NCBI GenBank assembly: GCA_022563055.1
Contig: JADFOB010000073.1
Location: forward strand, 1 to 6,576
DNA from: Planctomycetota bacterium
Lineage (GTDB): Bacteria > Planctomycetota > Phycisphaerae > UBA1845
Direction of reading: 5' to 3'
DNA: 6,576 nt
The notes under the pieces were generated by a model, which was given only the letters and a program-made list of their open reading frames with translations, was not told where the DNA came from and ran no database searches. The position numbers and the translations under genes are program-made. How positions within the stretch are numbered: position 1 is the first letter of the stretch; the number at the start of each line of letters is the position of its first letter. Shown here one piece after another: positions 1-5,927 of the stretch.

Positions 1-558
1 GTGGCCGTCGTACGGATTGCCCTCCATCAGTGCCGACGCCACGAACCAGTTGCTGTGGTTGGTCGTGGCCACCGCAACTTTCTGACCAAACTCGTAACGC
101 TTGTGCGCCTTGCCTTTGCTGATGCACTGTACCTCAGGCTCGTGCAGACTGTAGAGCTTATTCTTGTCCTTGGGTTGTTGACAACGAATCCGATCCGCGC
201 GATCCAACAACGTAACCAGTTCTTGATCCATGTCCGTCGTCTTACGGCGGAGATCACGAATCAACCGGCCTACATCGGTACGCAACTTGCGCAGACGCCG
301 ATGCATGCGCTTAAACTGCCTGGCATGGGCATAGCGACCGGCTTTGATCGCCGCCCTTTTGCCTACCCGCACGTACGACTACCGAAGTTCGATACCGCGT
401 GACTTCGCCGGGTTGTACGTGTCAACGAACGCAGCTTCCAGACCGGACCAGTCGATTTTGTTGGCCAACAAGATCAGCTCGTGGACAGGATTGAGAAGCT
501 GGTCGAAGTGAGCTTGGAACAGTTCCAACGCATCGCGAGGCTGAGGTTTGGGCTTCAT
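1..558 (-). pseudogene. IS5-family transposase, internally deleted and with an amber codon, running off the window edge
   Basis: This is the remnant of a DDE transposase of the IS5 family. The start at 558 has a good GGAGG ribosome site four bases upstream. The first ~52 residues (MKPKPQPRDALELFQAHFDQ, then a HELILLANKIDW segment and FVDTYNPAK) match the conserved IS5 N-terminus. The frame then jumps directly to RGIELR, a TAG stop (379-381), and SYVRVGKRAAIKAGRYAHAR, which belongs to the middle of intact relatives. From family knowledge, the missing part (junction near 400-412) includes the segment before the first catalytic Asp and that Asp itself (VDTTVQ region), roughly a hundred or more residues. 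The TAG sits where relatives carry Gln before SYVRVGK, so it is probably a CAG-to-TAG change. The frame stays open from 378 to base 1 and ends in NPYDGH, which contains the second catalytic Asp. The C-terminus and the other IS end lie outside the window. The gene cannot make an active enzyme. Confidence 0.85.
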
Positions 559-582
559 AGGGCCTCCATGCCGAGTCCGAAA

Positions 583-621
583 TTGCAAGGTTTTAGTCGA
601 TCATCCATGACTTCCTTGCAA
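583..621. repeat. 8-bp perfect inverted repeat in the IS5-family leader
   Basis: TTGCAAGG (583-590) and CCTTGCAA (614-621) are perfect inverted copies separated by 23 bases. They lie between the candidate -10 element and the transposase ribosome site, so in RNA they would form a stem in the 5' leader just ahead of the start region. Such leader stems often limit translation from read-through transcripts in insertion sequences. That role is inferred here. Confidence 0.45.
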
Positions 622-630
622 AGTATACCA
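622..630 (-). promoter_or_regulatory. Candidate extended -10 promoter of the IS5-family transposase
   Basis: Read on the minus strand the bases are TGGTATACT, which fits an extended -10 element (TGnTATAAT consensus) about 65 bases upstream of the transposase start. A perfect TATAAT lies a little further upstream (643-648), but neither has a convincing -35 box. The position within the IS leader makes a transposase promoter plausible. The call rests on motif match alone. Confidence 0.35.
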
Positions 631-707
631 TCCATCCCGTCGATTATAGACTCAAAATATAGTGCTTTGGAGAGTTTTTCAGGGACGACCACTTCTTCAA
701 CAGGCTG

Positions 708-3239
708 CTACGGTTCGCGGTCGAGGAAGGAGAGCGACGTATCGATGGGATTCTGGAGGGAGCGCTTCGAGTCGATGTACACCAGCACGGCTTGGTCGTC
801 TTCAATCGCCAGCCTTTCCTTAAGCTCCGCGGATTCGGGGAACGCCGCGAGTCCTGCACGCCAAGCCTTGCGAGCCCGGTCGTAGTGTGTCGCCTTCGCC
901 AGCGCATCGCCCAGGCCGATGTGGATGCGTACATAATAGGTCTTGGAATTGGGCGCTCCGTCGCGCGCCTGCAGTTTGAGGCATCGCTCGAAATCCACAG
1001 CCGCCATGTCGGAATGCCGCAGCGCGCGAGGCCAGTGAAGGTGGTTCATCGCACGACAGTATGTGGTCGGCCAGGAATCGGGCTGCTCGCCAAGGACGTG
1101 GTCCAAGTGTTTCAGTGCCTTAAGAGCGAGCGTTCCCTTGCTGACAATGGCGGCTACGCCACCGCATGTGGGAATCTTGTCCACATAGGCGCAGCCAAGC
1201 TCGACCCGCATACGAGAGTCGCTGGGATCCTGTTTGACCAACTCCTGGAAGAACCGAATCGCCCGATCGTGCTTGCCATACTGTGCGCAGCGAGCACGGT
1301 ATGTGCTGGCCAGCAGATAGCCGCTGGGCCGCGTGCGAAGCTCCGTCTCCATTCCGGATAGGTGCTTCTCGAGTTCATCCGGATCCACCACCGGCAGTTC
1401 CGGTCGGGACTGCCCATCCTTTTTCGGCAAGGCTTTGGGGAGGTCCACCTTGATGGCCAGTTGACTGGCATAGCGAGAGGGATCCTGACGAATCGTAACC
1501 ATCTGATCCGTCTTCACATCTTCGAGGTATTGAAGCCCACCATCGGGCCAGCGCACCTCGAGAAGTTTGATCCGCTCGACCTCGCCCACGCCGAAATGCA
1601 GGCGCGGATCGCTTTGACCGCAGTATCCGGTTCCACCGTCACGCTCTCGAAACATAAGCCCCGACGGCGTCACCAACGTCACCCGCGCGCCGATTGCATC
1701 ACGATTGGTCCCCGTCGCCGGGTCACCCTCCAGCATCACGGTGAGCCGCCGGTTGGAACCGGTGAGATTATTTCGGTAGAGGTGGGGTGGCTGCGCCTGA
1801 TTGGCGACAAACAGATCAAGATCACCGTCGTTATCGTAGTCGAGCAAAGCGATCCCACGTCCGTCGCGGTCGCTGTCGAGACCGACTTCCTCGGCGCGCT
1901 GCGTGAATGAGAACATGCCGCCGTTGCGCCAGAAACGCGTCTTCTCATATCCCGAGAAGGATCGGTCTCCAATCGCGGGCCAGTTCAGCGCGTCGGTGGC
2001 ATCCTCGCCCTTGACGGTCCACGAAGCCAGGTCGTACCAGTAGTTGCCCTCGCCGGCGCTGATGAACCCGTTGACCGTTATCAGGTCCAGGTCGCCGTCG
2101 TGGTCATAGTCAAAGAACTTGGCTCCCCAACCCCAACCGCCATCATACGTGCCCGTCTCCAATGCTATGTCGGTGAAGCTAATCGTTCCGTCAGGTCCAG
2201 GCCCATTGTTGTGCCACAGCATGTTGCCTTCCTGCAAATACTCCGCCGTGGTGATGTTCGTGACATAGATGTCCAGCCAACCGTCCTCGTTGAAATCACC
2301 GAAGTCGACGTTCATGCCCTTTCTGGTGTCGAACCCGATGGCTGTTTCCGTGACGTTGGTGAATGTCCCGTCTCGGTTGCTCATAAAGAGTTGATCCGGG
2401 CCGAAGTCGTCCGCGCAGTACAGGTCGGGCCAACCGTCGTTGTTGAGGTCCGCCGAGCCGACAGCCAGGCTCCACCCCGGATCATCGAGTCCCACCGAGG
2501 CGGCGACCTCGGTAAACGTCCCGTCGGCGTTCTGGCGATAGAGGAAGTTCGGCCCGCCGTTGCGCGCCTTCTCGAAGCTGTCGTGCATGATGCTGGTATT
2601 CTCGAGATGCCACAGGTCGACCTCCGGGAAGTAGTTGGCGACGTAGAGGTCGAGCCGTCCGTCCAGATTGTAATCCCAGAAGATCACCGCGTTGCCGTTG
2701 GCCCACTCGGTCCCCTTTGCGCCGTCACGTTTGCGGAAGCACTGGGCTGTCGTGTCGGTAAAGGTTCCATCCCCGTTGTTCCTCAAGAGTACGTCGTTTC
2801 CCCAACGAAGGACGTAAAGGTCGGGCCAACCGTCGTTGTCGTAGTCTCCCCAGACGCAATCCATACTGGTGCCGTTCTCACCGTTCAGGTTGGCTACGCC
2901 CGCCTCCTGCGCCACGTCGGTGAACGTTCCGTCGCCGTTGTTGCGGTAGAGGTAGTTCGGCGTGCCCTTGCGCGAGTCGGTGACGTAGAGGTCGACCCAG
3001 CCATCGCGGTCATAATCCGCCACAGCCACAGCCGCGCCGACGGTACAGAGCCACGGCATGATGTTGTCGAGCTTGTGGTCAAGGACGGGTTTGTGATGCG
3101 TGTGCGTGATTCCAGCCTCCACCGCCACGTCGGTGAAGGCCTTGGGTATTGGCTTGGCTTCCTGCCGCTCCTTGTTACAGCCCGCGCACGTCACCAACAG
3201 CGCCAACGCCGGCAGCCACAATCGACGCAGGGCAGGCAT
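708..3239 (-). CDS. CRTAC1-type FG-GAP/VCBS repeat lipoprotein with ASPIC/UnbV domain and C-terminal TPR-like region
   Basis: This is a predicted exported surface or periplasmic protein of 843 residues; its substrate is unknown. The N-terminus MPALRRLWLPALALLVTCAGC is a lipoprotein-type signal peptide with Cys21 as the likely lipidated residue, although the lipobox (CAGC) is not canonical at -3. Seven Ca-binding loops of the form DxDxDGxxDLYV lie at residues 75, 132, 189, 264, 315, 377 and 467, each usually followed by LYRNNGDGTFTDV-like strands. This is the FG-GAP/VCBS beta-propeller pattern. An ASPIC/UnbV domain follows at about 514-584 (DAIGARVTL through RWPDGG). After a proline-rich linker, residues ~640-815 look like tetratricopeptide helices (KHDRAIRFFQELVKQDPSD; HYDRARKAWRAGLAAFPES). 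The start at 3239 was chosen because the signal peptide begins there. The frame is open to 3599, but that extension overlaps queC and crosses a palindromic repeat. A start at 3479 has an AAGGA site and remains possible. The function in a pathway is not known; such proteins are numerous in Planctomycetota. Confidence 0.9.
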   Translation of the reverse strand: MPALRRLWLPALALLVTCAGCNKERQEAKPIPKAFTDVAVEAGITHTHHKPVLDHKLDNIMPWLCTVGAAVAVADYDRDGWVDLYVTDSRKGTPNYLYRNNGDGTFTDVAQEAGVANLNGENGTSMDCVWGDYDNDGWPDLYVLRWGNDVLLRNNGDGTFTDTTAQCFRKRDGAKGTEWANGNAVIFWDYNLDGRLDLYVANYFPEVDLWHLENTSIMHDSFEKARNGGPNFLYRQNADGTFTEVAASVGLDDPGWSLAVGSADLNNDGWPDLYCADDFGPDQLFMSNRDGTFTNVTETAIGFDTRKGMNVDFGDFNEDGWLDIYVTNITTAEYLQEGNMLWHNNGPGPDGTISFTDIALETGTYDGGWGWGAKFFDYDHDGDLDLITVNGFISAGEGNYWYDLASWTVKGEDATDALNWPAIGDRSFSGYEKTRFWRNGGMFSFTQRAEEVGLDSDRDGRGIALLDYDNDGDLDLFVANQAQPPHLYRNNLTGSNRRLTVMLEGDPATGTNRDAIGARVTLVTPSGLMFRERDGGTGYCGQSDPRLHFGVGEVERIKLLEVRWPDGGLQYLEDVKTDQMVTIRQDPSRYASQLAIKVDLPKALPKKDGQSRPELPVVDPDELEKHLSGMETELRTRPSGYLLASTYRARCAQYGKHDRAIRFFQELVKQDPSDSRMRVELGCAYVDKIPTCGGVAAIVSKGTLALKALKHLDHVLGEQPDSWPTTYCRAMNHLHWPRALRHSDMAAVDFERCLKLQARDGAPNSKTYYVRIHIGLGDALAKATHYDRARKAWRAGLAAFPESAELKERLAIEDDQAVLVYIDSKRSLQNPIDTSLSFLDREP

Positions 3240-3489
3240 CCGCCTATGACCGGCGTGCGCGACACAAGACCTCCCCCGAGCCGCGGGCTTTAGCCCGCGC
3301 GGTTCACCAACCGCGGAATGTTGGCGGAATAGCCCACGGTCATCCGTTTGCCTCAAACCCATCCGATGTCCCCACGAATACTCCGCGCGCGAACCGCTTC
3401 GCGCTTGCTTTCCCTGGAATAGACAGTCAGCCGGCATCTTAGACATTGGTTCGACGACAGGCCACCGCTTGTGAGACATGGGATGGTCC
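3240..3489. other. Intergenic region between queC and the ASPIC lipoprotein gene
   Basis: These 250 bases separate the queC stop from the preferred ASPIC start. They hold the double palindrome and, directly at the queC stop codon, the minus-strand sequence TAAGGACCATCCCATG, a good ribosome site (AAGGA, seven-base spacing) and ATG (3479) in the ASPIC frame. I see no clear promoter or intrinsic terminator. The ASPIC gene could therefore be co-transcribed with queC, but the gap is too long to assume a tight operon. Confidence 0.5.
3281..3316. repeat. REP-like double palindrome in the queC-ASPIC intergenic region
   Basis: There are two adjacent perfect hairpins. GCGGGCT/AGCCCGC (3283-3298) has a TT loop, and CGCGGTT/AACCGCG (3298-3315) has a CACC loop. 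The unit is bracketed by CCGCGG on both sides (3281-3286 and 3311-3316). The motif GCGGGCTTTAGCCCGC resembles repetitive extragenic palindromes that I recall as common in environmental and planctomycete genomes. No T-run follows either hairpin, so an intrinsic terminator is less likely, though the structure could still stall transcription or stabilise the 3' end of the queC mRNA. Confidence 0.6.
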
Positions 3490-4212
3490 TTATCCCGTCG
3501 ACGGCCCCTCGCCCGTAGCGGCGACGTAGGGAATCGGATCCTCGATACCAACCTCTCGAAAGCCCTTCCGGCGGAGCAGGCAACTATCGCAGGAACCACA
3601 TGCCACGCCCTTATCCGTCGGATCGTAACAGCTATGTGTCAATCCCAGATCGACGCCGAGTCGAACCGCTGCGCGAATCGTCTGGGCCTTGGACATCTCG
3701 ATCAGCGGAGCGTGGATGGTGATCGCCGCCCCTTCCACGCCCGCCTTCGTGCCCAACCGCGCGACGCGTTCGAACGCTCGGAGGAACTCCGGTCGACAGT
3801 CGGGGTAGCCGGAATAATCCACCGAACTGATACCGAGGAAGATGTCGCTTGCCCCGACGACCTCGGCGAATCCCAGCGCGAAGGCGAGAAAGATTGTATT
3901 GCGAGCGGGCACGTAGGTAACCGGGATGCCGGCGGGCATGTCGGAGACGCTTGCGGATTTTGGAACCTCGATGTCATCCGTCAGCGCCGAGCCGCCAAAC
4001 GCCCGCAGATCGATCGTCTGGATGAGGTGTTTGCGAACCTCCAGCGCCTTCGCCACACGCGCCGCTGCCTGGGTTTCGATCGCATGGCGCTGACCGTACC
4101 GGAACGTAAGTGCATATAGCCCAAACCCTTGCGCGCGGGCAAGCGCAGCCGTCGTGGCGGAGTCCAGCCCACCCGACAGCAGAACCACCGCATTACGTGA
4201 CTGCTCGATCAC
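3490..4212 (-). CDS. queC: 7-cyano-7-deazaguanine synthase QueC
   Basis: QueC is a cytoplasmic ATP-dependent enzyme that converts 7-carboxy-7-deazaguanine plus ammonia into preQ0, the precursor of queuosine in tRNA and of some 7-deazaguanine DNA modifications. The 240-residue product has the PP-loop ATP-binding motif SGGLDS (13-18), FRYGQRH (37-43), the VPARN motif (101-105), [13 protein letters not shown] (131-143) and four zinc-binding cysteines (C195 in THSC, then C205, C208 and C211 in CGSCDSC). The length is normal for the family and all key residues are present, so it should be active. I chose the GTG at 4212, seven codons before the strand leading into SGGLDS, because GGAGA stands six bases upstream. 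The frame is open upstream, and a GTG at 4281 would add 23 non-conserved residues. queD, queE and queF are not in the window, so this copy is detached from the rest of the pathway. No preQ1 riboswitch was seen upstream. Confidence 0.95.
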   Translation of the reverse strand: MIEQSRNAVVLLSGGLDSATTAALARAQGFGLYALTFRYGQRHAIETQAAARVAKALEVRKHLIQTIDLRAFGGSALTDDIEVPKSASVSDMPAGIPVTYVPARNTIFLAFALGFAEVVGASDIFLGISSVDYSGYPDCRPEFLRAFERVARLGTKAGVEGAAITIHAPLIEMSKAQTIRAAVRLGVDLGLTHSCYDPTDKGVACGSCDSCLLRRKGFREVGIEDPIPYVAATGEGPSTG

Positions 4213-4289
4213 CTCGGGTCTCCGAGTGTGAGGCCCGCCCGATATATCAACATGGGCCGCATCCTGGTCGAGAGTCCGCACGCCTCGCC

Positions 4290-4396
4290 TTAGCGACGCT
4301 GCTGAGGGGCACTGTAGTTCTGGCCGGCAGGTGTGTCCACTTGCACGGCGTGGCGGAGCGTGATGGGGTCTGGAATAATACGACTGGGGCCCGTGA
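4290..4396 (-). pseudogene. Possible C-terminal remnant of a gene cut by the ISKra4-type element
   Basis: Directly beyond the left end of the insertion sequence, the minus strand holds an open stretch of about 35 codons. It contains [20 protein letters not shown] and ends in APQQRR and a TAA stop (4290-4292), just upstream of queC. The amino-acid composition and the mostly G/C third positions are protein-like. I do not recognise the family. The piece could equally be non-coding, since a frame of this length is common by chance at this GC content. If real, it is the tail of the gene that once preceded queC, lost to the IS junction. Confidence 0.25.
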
Positions 4397-4409
4397 GGGT
4401 CCGTGACAG
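4397..4409. repeat. Left terminal inverted repeat of the ISKra4-type element
   Basis: GGGTCCGTGACAG is the exact reverse complement of the sequence at 5915-5927. The match does not extend beyond 13 bases on either side. Confidence 0.9.
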
Positions 4410-4410
4410 T

Positions 4411-5478
4411 TTAGGCGGCCTTTCTGTGGGCTGGTCGGGTGTTCCAATAGCGGGTCCATCGGTCATCCGGGGAGAGCCAGAGGGCGCGGAGAGACAGGAT
4501 GGTTTCGACGCCCGGGATGCTCCAAAACTGCTCGGTTCCCTTCACCCGCTTGTTAAACAGCTTCACGGCTGATTCAGTCACGCCCGAACCGATCGGCCAA
4601 CCTTTTCGTCGATACGTCGGATAGTCCATGTGGTGTCGATGAGTCGTGAAGTAGCCCACGTTGTTGGCCAGCACTCGACGCGGATGCTCCGGACCATCGC
4701 CGGTTTGAGGCGAACCCAAACGATCGGCATGACCTTTCAATGTGGCGATCACCTCATCCAATCGGCCGGCCCACAGGTGATCCTTCAGTTGCCGGACCAG
4801 CACCTGGGCCTCCGGTGTATCTTTCCCCACAGCGGCCCGCGCCGCTTCGTACAGATGTTCCACAGCATGGTAGTAGTCCACGATCCGTTGATCGTAGAGA
4901 CATTCCCGCTTGCTCAGTGGATCGATCCAGTTGCCGCCGTCGCCCATCACCAACACCGTGCCCGCCCGTTGCATGCCACGACGTTCCGACTCCACACGCA
5001 GCATCCTTCCAAAAGCCTCGGTCCGCTCCATCGTAGCGACATAGGTTGTCACTAACGGCTCGGGTCGATGATCCGGCGTGCCGTCGCCAGGCAGATACGA
5101 CGTGATCGCGCCCACCTTGTCTTCCCGCCACCGACTGCCGTTTCCCCCTTGTTTTTCGCGGGTTTGCACGCGACCACCATCCATCCCGATCACCAATAGC
5201 GCCGGTGCGTTTGCCGGCATCGCCGGTCGGATTCCCTGCTCGAAGGCACGCACCTCCGCATCGCGCGCCGACACCACCGTCCGACCGATCGCTTCCGCCC
5301 AACGCTGAATCTGCTTACCGTCGAAGTGCGTGCCCCAGTCCTCGTTCAATGCCAGCGCCGCCTGATCGAAGGAGTGCAACGAACCTTCTCGCGCAACTCG
5401 CCTTGCGGCCCGCGGCGTCAACGGAACTTCGCAAGGCAATCCCCAATCACGAACCTGAGGGGGAAAAAGAACCGCCAC
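4411..5478 (-). CDS. ISKra4-type transposase, catalytic part (second frame)
   Basis: This is the catalytic portion of the transposase that cuts and joins the element ends; 355 residues are open from a GTG at 5478. Candidate DDE residues are D100 in GMDGGRVQ, D180 in MGDGGNWI and E303 in GSGVTESA. Family landmarks include DYYHAVEHL (201-209), HHMDYPTYRRKGWPIGSGV (282-300) and a C-terminal LRALWLSPDDRW. The GTG has no ribosome site, and the first seven codons overlap the upstream frame. Family-like sequence starts at Q8 (QVRDWGLPCEVPLTPRAARR), which joins naturally to SFSP of the first frame. It is therefore best read as the continuation of the upstream ORF after a +1 frame change at a C5/T5 run (5459-5468). 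The joined protein would have about 468 residues. It may be made by frameshifting, or be dead because of a single inserted base. Confidence 0.88.
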   Translation of the reverse strand: MAVLFPPQVRDWGLPCEVPLTPRAARRVAREGSLHSFDQAALALNEDWGTHFDGKQIQRWAEAIGRTVVSARDAEVRAFEQGIRPAMPANAPALLVIGMDGGRVQTREKQGGNGSRWREDKVGAITSYLPGDGTPDHRPEPLVTTYVATMERTEAFGRMLRVESERRGMQRAGTVLVMGDGGNWIDPLSKRECLYDQRIVDYYHAVEHLYEAARAAVGKDTPEAQVLVRQLKDHLWAGRLDEVIATLKGHADRLGSPQTGDGPEHPRRVLANNVGYFTTHRHHMDYPTYRRKGWPIGSGVTESAVKLFNKRVKGTEQFWSIPGVETILSLRALWLSPDDRWTRYWNTRPAHRKAA

Positions 5479-5818
5479 AGGAGCGGCACCGTGCGTGCTG
5501 TTTGTGCAGGACCACCGGCCCGTAACGCGACCGCACCTCCGGCTGGGTCACCGCCTTCTCCAGGTACACACCCTCCGAACCACAGTGTGGACATCGGCCC
5601 GCCGTCTCCACTTCTGCATTGGACTCCAACGAGGCACGCTCCTCCAAGGCCACCGGTAACACCGTCTGCGCCAGCGTTTCCACCTGGTCCTCGAAATCGG
5701 CGAACGTCGCTCCTTTCAACGGAATGTTCTCGTCTTGGGGAATCACTCGATCCAACTGCGCATTGAACGCCGAAAGGATCCGCGCCCGTGCCTCCTGACG
5801 TGTGCTCCGTGCTGCCAT
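5447..5818 (-). CDS. ISKra4-type transposase, N-terminal zinc-ribbon part (first frame)
   Basis: This 123-residue ORF forms the N-terminal part of the same transposase. It begins MAARSTRQEARARILSAF and has two CxxC knuckles, C76/C79 (CPHC) and C111/C114 (CRSC), forming a probable zinc ribbon for DNA binding, with the GPVVLHKQHARC segment between them. The ATG at 5818 is preceded by a strong GGAGGAG ribosome site seven bases upstream, so I prefer it to the in-frame ATG/GTG codons up to 5890. The frame stops three codons after SFSP, in the middle of a conserved stretch that resumes one frame over. The C-terminal SGS is therefore an out-of-frame tail. Alone it should bind DNA at most and cannot catalyse transposition. 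Confidence 0.85.
   Translation of the reverse strand: MAARSTRQEARARILSAFNAQLDRVIPQDENIPLKGATFADFEDQVETLAQTVLPVALEERASLESNAEVETAGRCPHCGSEGVYLEKAVTQPEVRSRYGPVVLHKQHARCRSCGGSFSPSGS
5459..5468 (-). promoter_or_regulatory. C5/T5 run at the transposase frame change (frameshift site or lesion)
   Basis: On the minus strand the run TTTTTCCCCC spans the point where the two transposase frames must join. The first frame reads TCT TTT TCC CCC TCA (S F S P S). Removing one C gives TCT TTT TCC CCT CAG (S F S P Q), which continues directly into the second frame. A CCC codon followed by T is a plausible site for +1 slippage. An inserted base or an assembly error in the homopolymer explains it equally well. 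Confidence 0.6.
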
Positions 5819-5914
5819 GATTGGGCTCCTCCATGAAACCACCACCGAAACGCCTGGGTCCGCCATCCGTGGCCGGCCCACCCGCATCATAACCCCGAAA
5901 AACTGCCGCGGATT

Positions 5915-5927
5915 CTGTCACGGACCC
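5915..5927. repeat. Right terminal inverted repeat of the ISKra4-type element
   Basis: CTGTCACGGACCC is the exact reverse complement of 4397-4409. Three further C residues follow (5928-5930) without a counterpart at the other end, so the boundary could be off by a base or two. Confidence 0.9.

Larger units (their letters stand above)
559..706 (-). mobile_element. Outer leader and probable terminal region of the IS5-family element
   Basis: This is the non-coding stretch between the transposase start and the stop codon of the ASPIC gene. It is visibly more AT-rich than its surroundings. On the minus strand it starts with CAGCCTGTTGAAGAA, immediately after the ASPIC TAG. I recall similar sequence at the ends of several IS elements, but I cannot confirm the inverted repeat because the other end of the element is outside the window. 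The exact outer boundary (about 700-707) is therefore an inference. Confidence 0.45.
4397..5927 (-). mobile_element. ISKra4-type insertion sequence, 1531 bp
   Basis: The element is delimited by 13-bp perfect terminal inverted repeats: GGGTCCGTGACAG at 4397-4409 and CTGTCACGGACCC at 5915-5927. Ends starting with GGG fit the ISKra4 family as I know it. The transposase stop codon (4411-4413) lies one base inside the left repeat, leaving almost no non-coding DNA there; about 100 bases of leader precede the start on the other side. No 8-9 bp target duplication is visible: the outer flanks GGCCCGTGA and CCCGGCCGG do not match. The element lies in the 3' part of an integrase remnant. Confidence 0.88.

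Noticed and set aside
643..648. Perfect TATAAT on the minus strand
   Set aside because: No -35 box lies at 16-18 bases and no extended -10 TG precedes it. The nearby TGGTATACT is the better promoter candidate.
2100..3293. Long plus-strand open frame (397 codons) opposite the ASPIC gene
   Set aside because: It mirrors the repetitive D-x-D-x-D-G codons of the minus-strand gene. Its translation is a valine-rich repeat without a recognisable domain, and it has no independent support.
3490..3599. Extension of the ASPIC frame into queC
   Set aside because: The open frame overlaps the well-conserved zinc-binding C-terminus of queC in another frame; the lipoprotein signal at 3239 gives a better start.
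4213..4396. preQ1 riboswitch or clear promoter upstream of queC
   Set aside because: I looked for a compact pseudoknot-type aptamer and for paired -35/-10 boxes. Only a weak AT-rich patch near 4240 was found, which is not enough to annotate.
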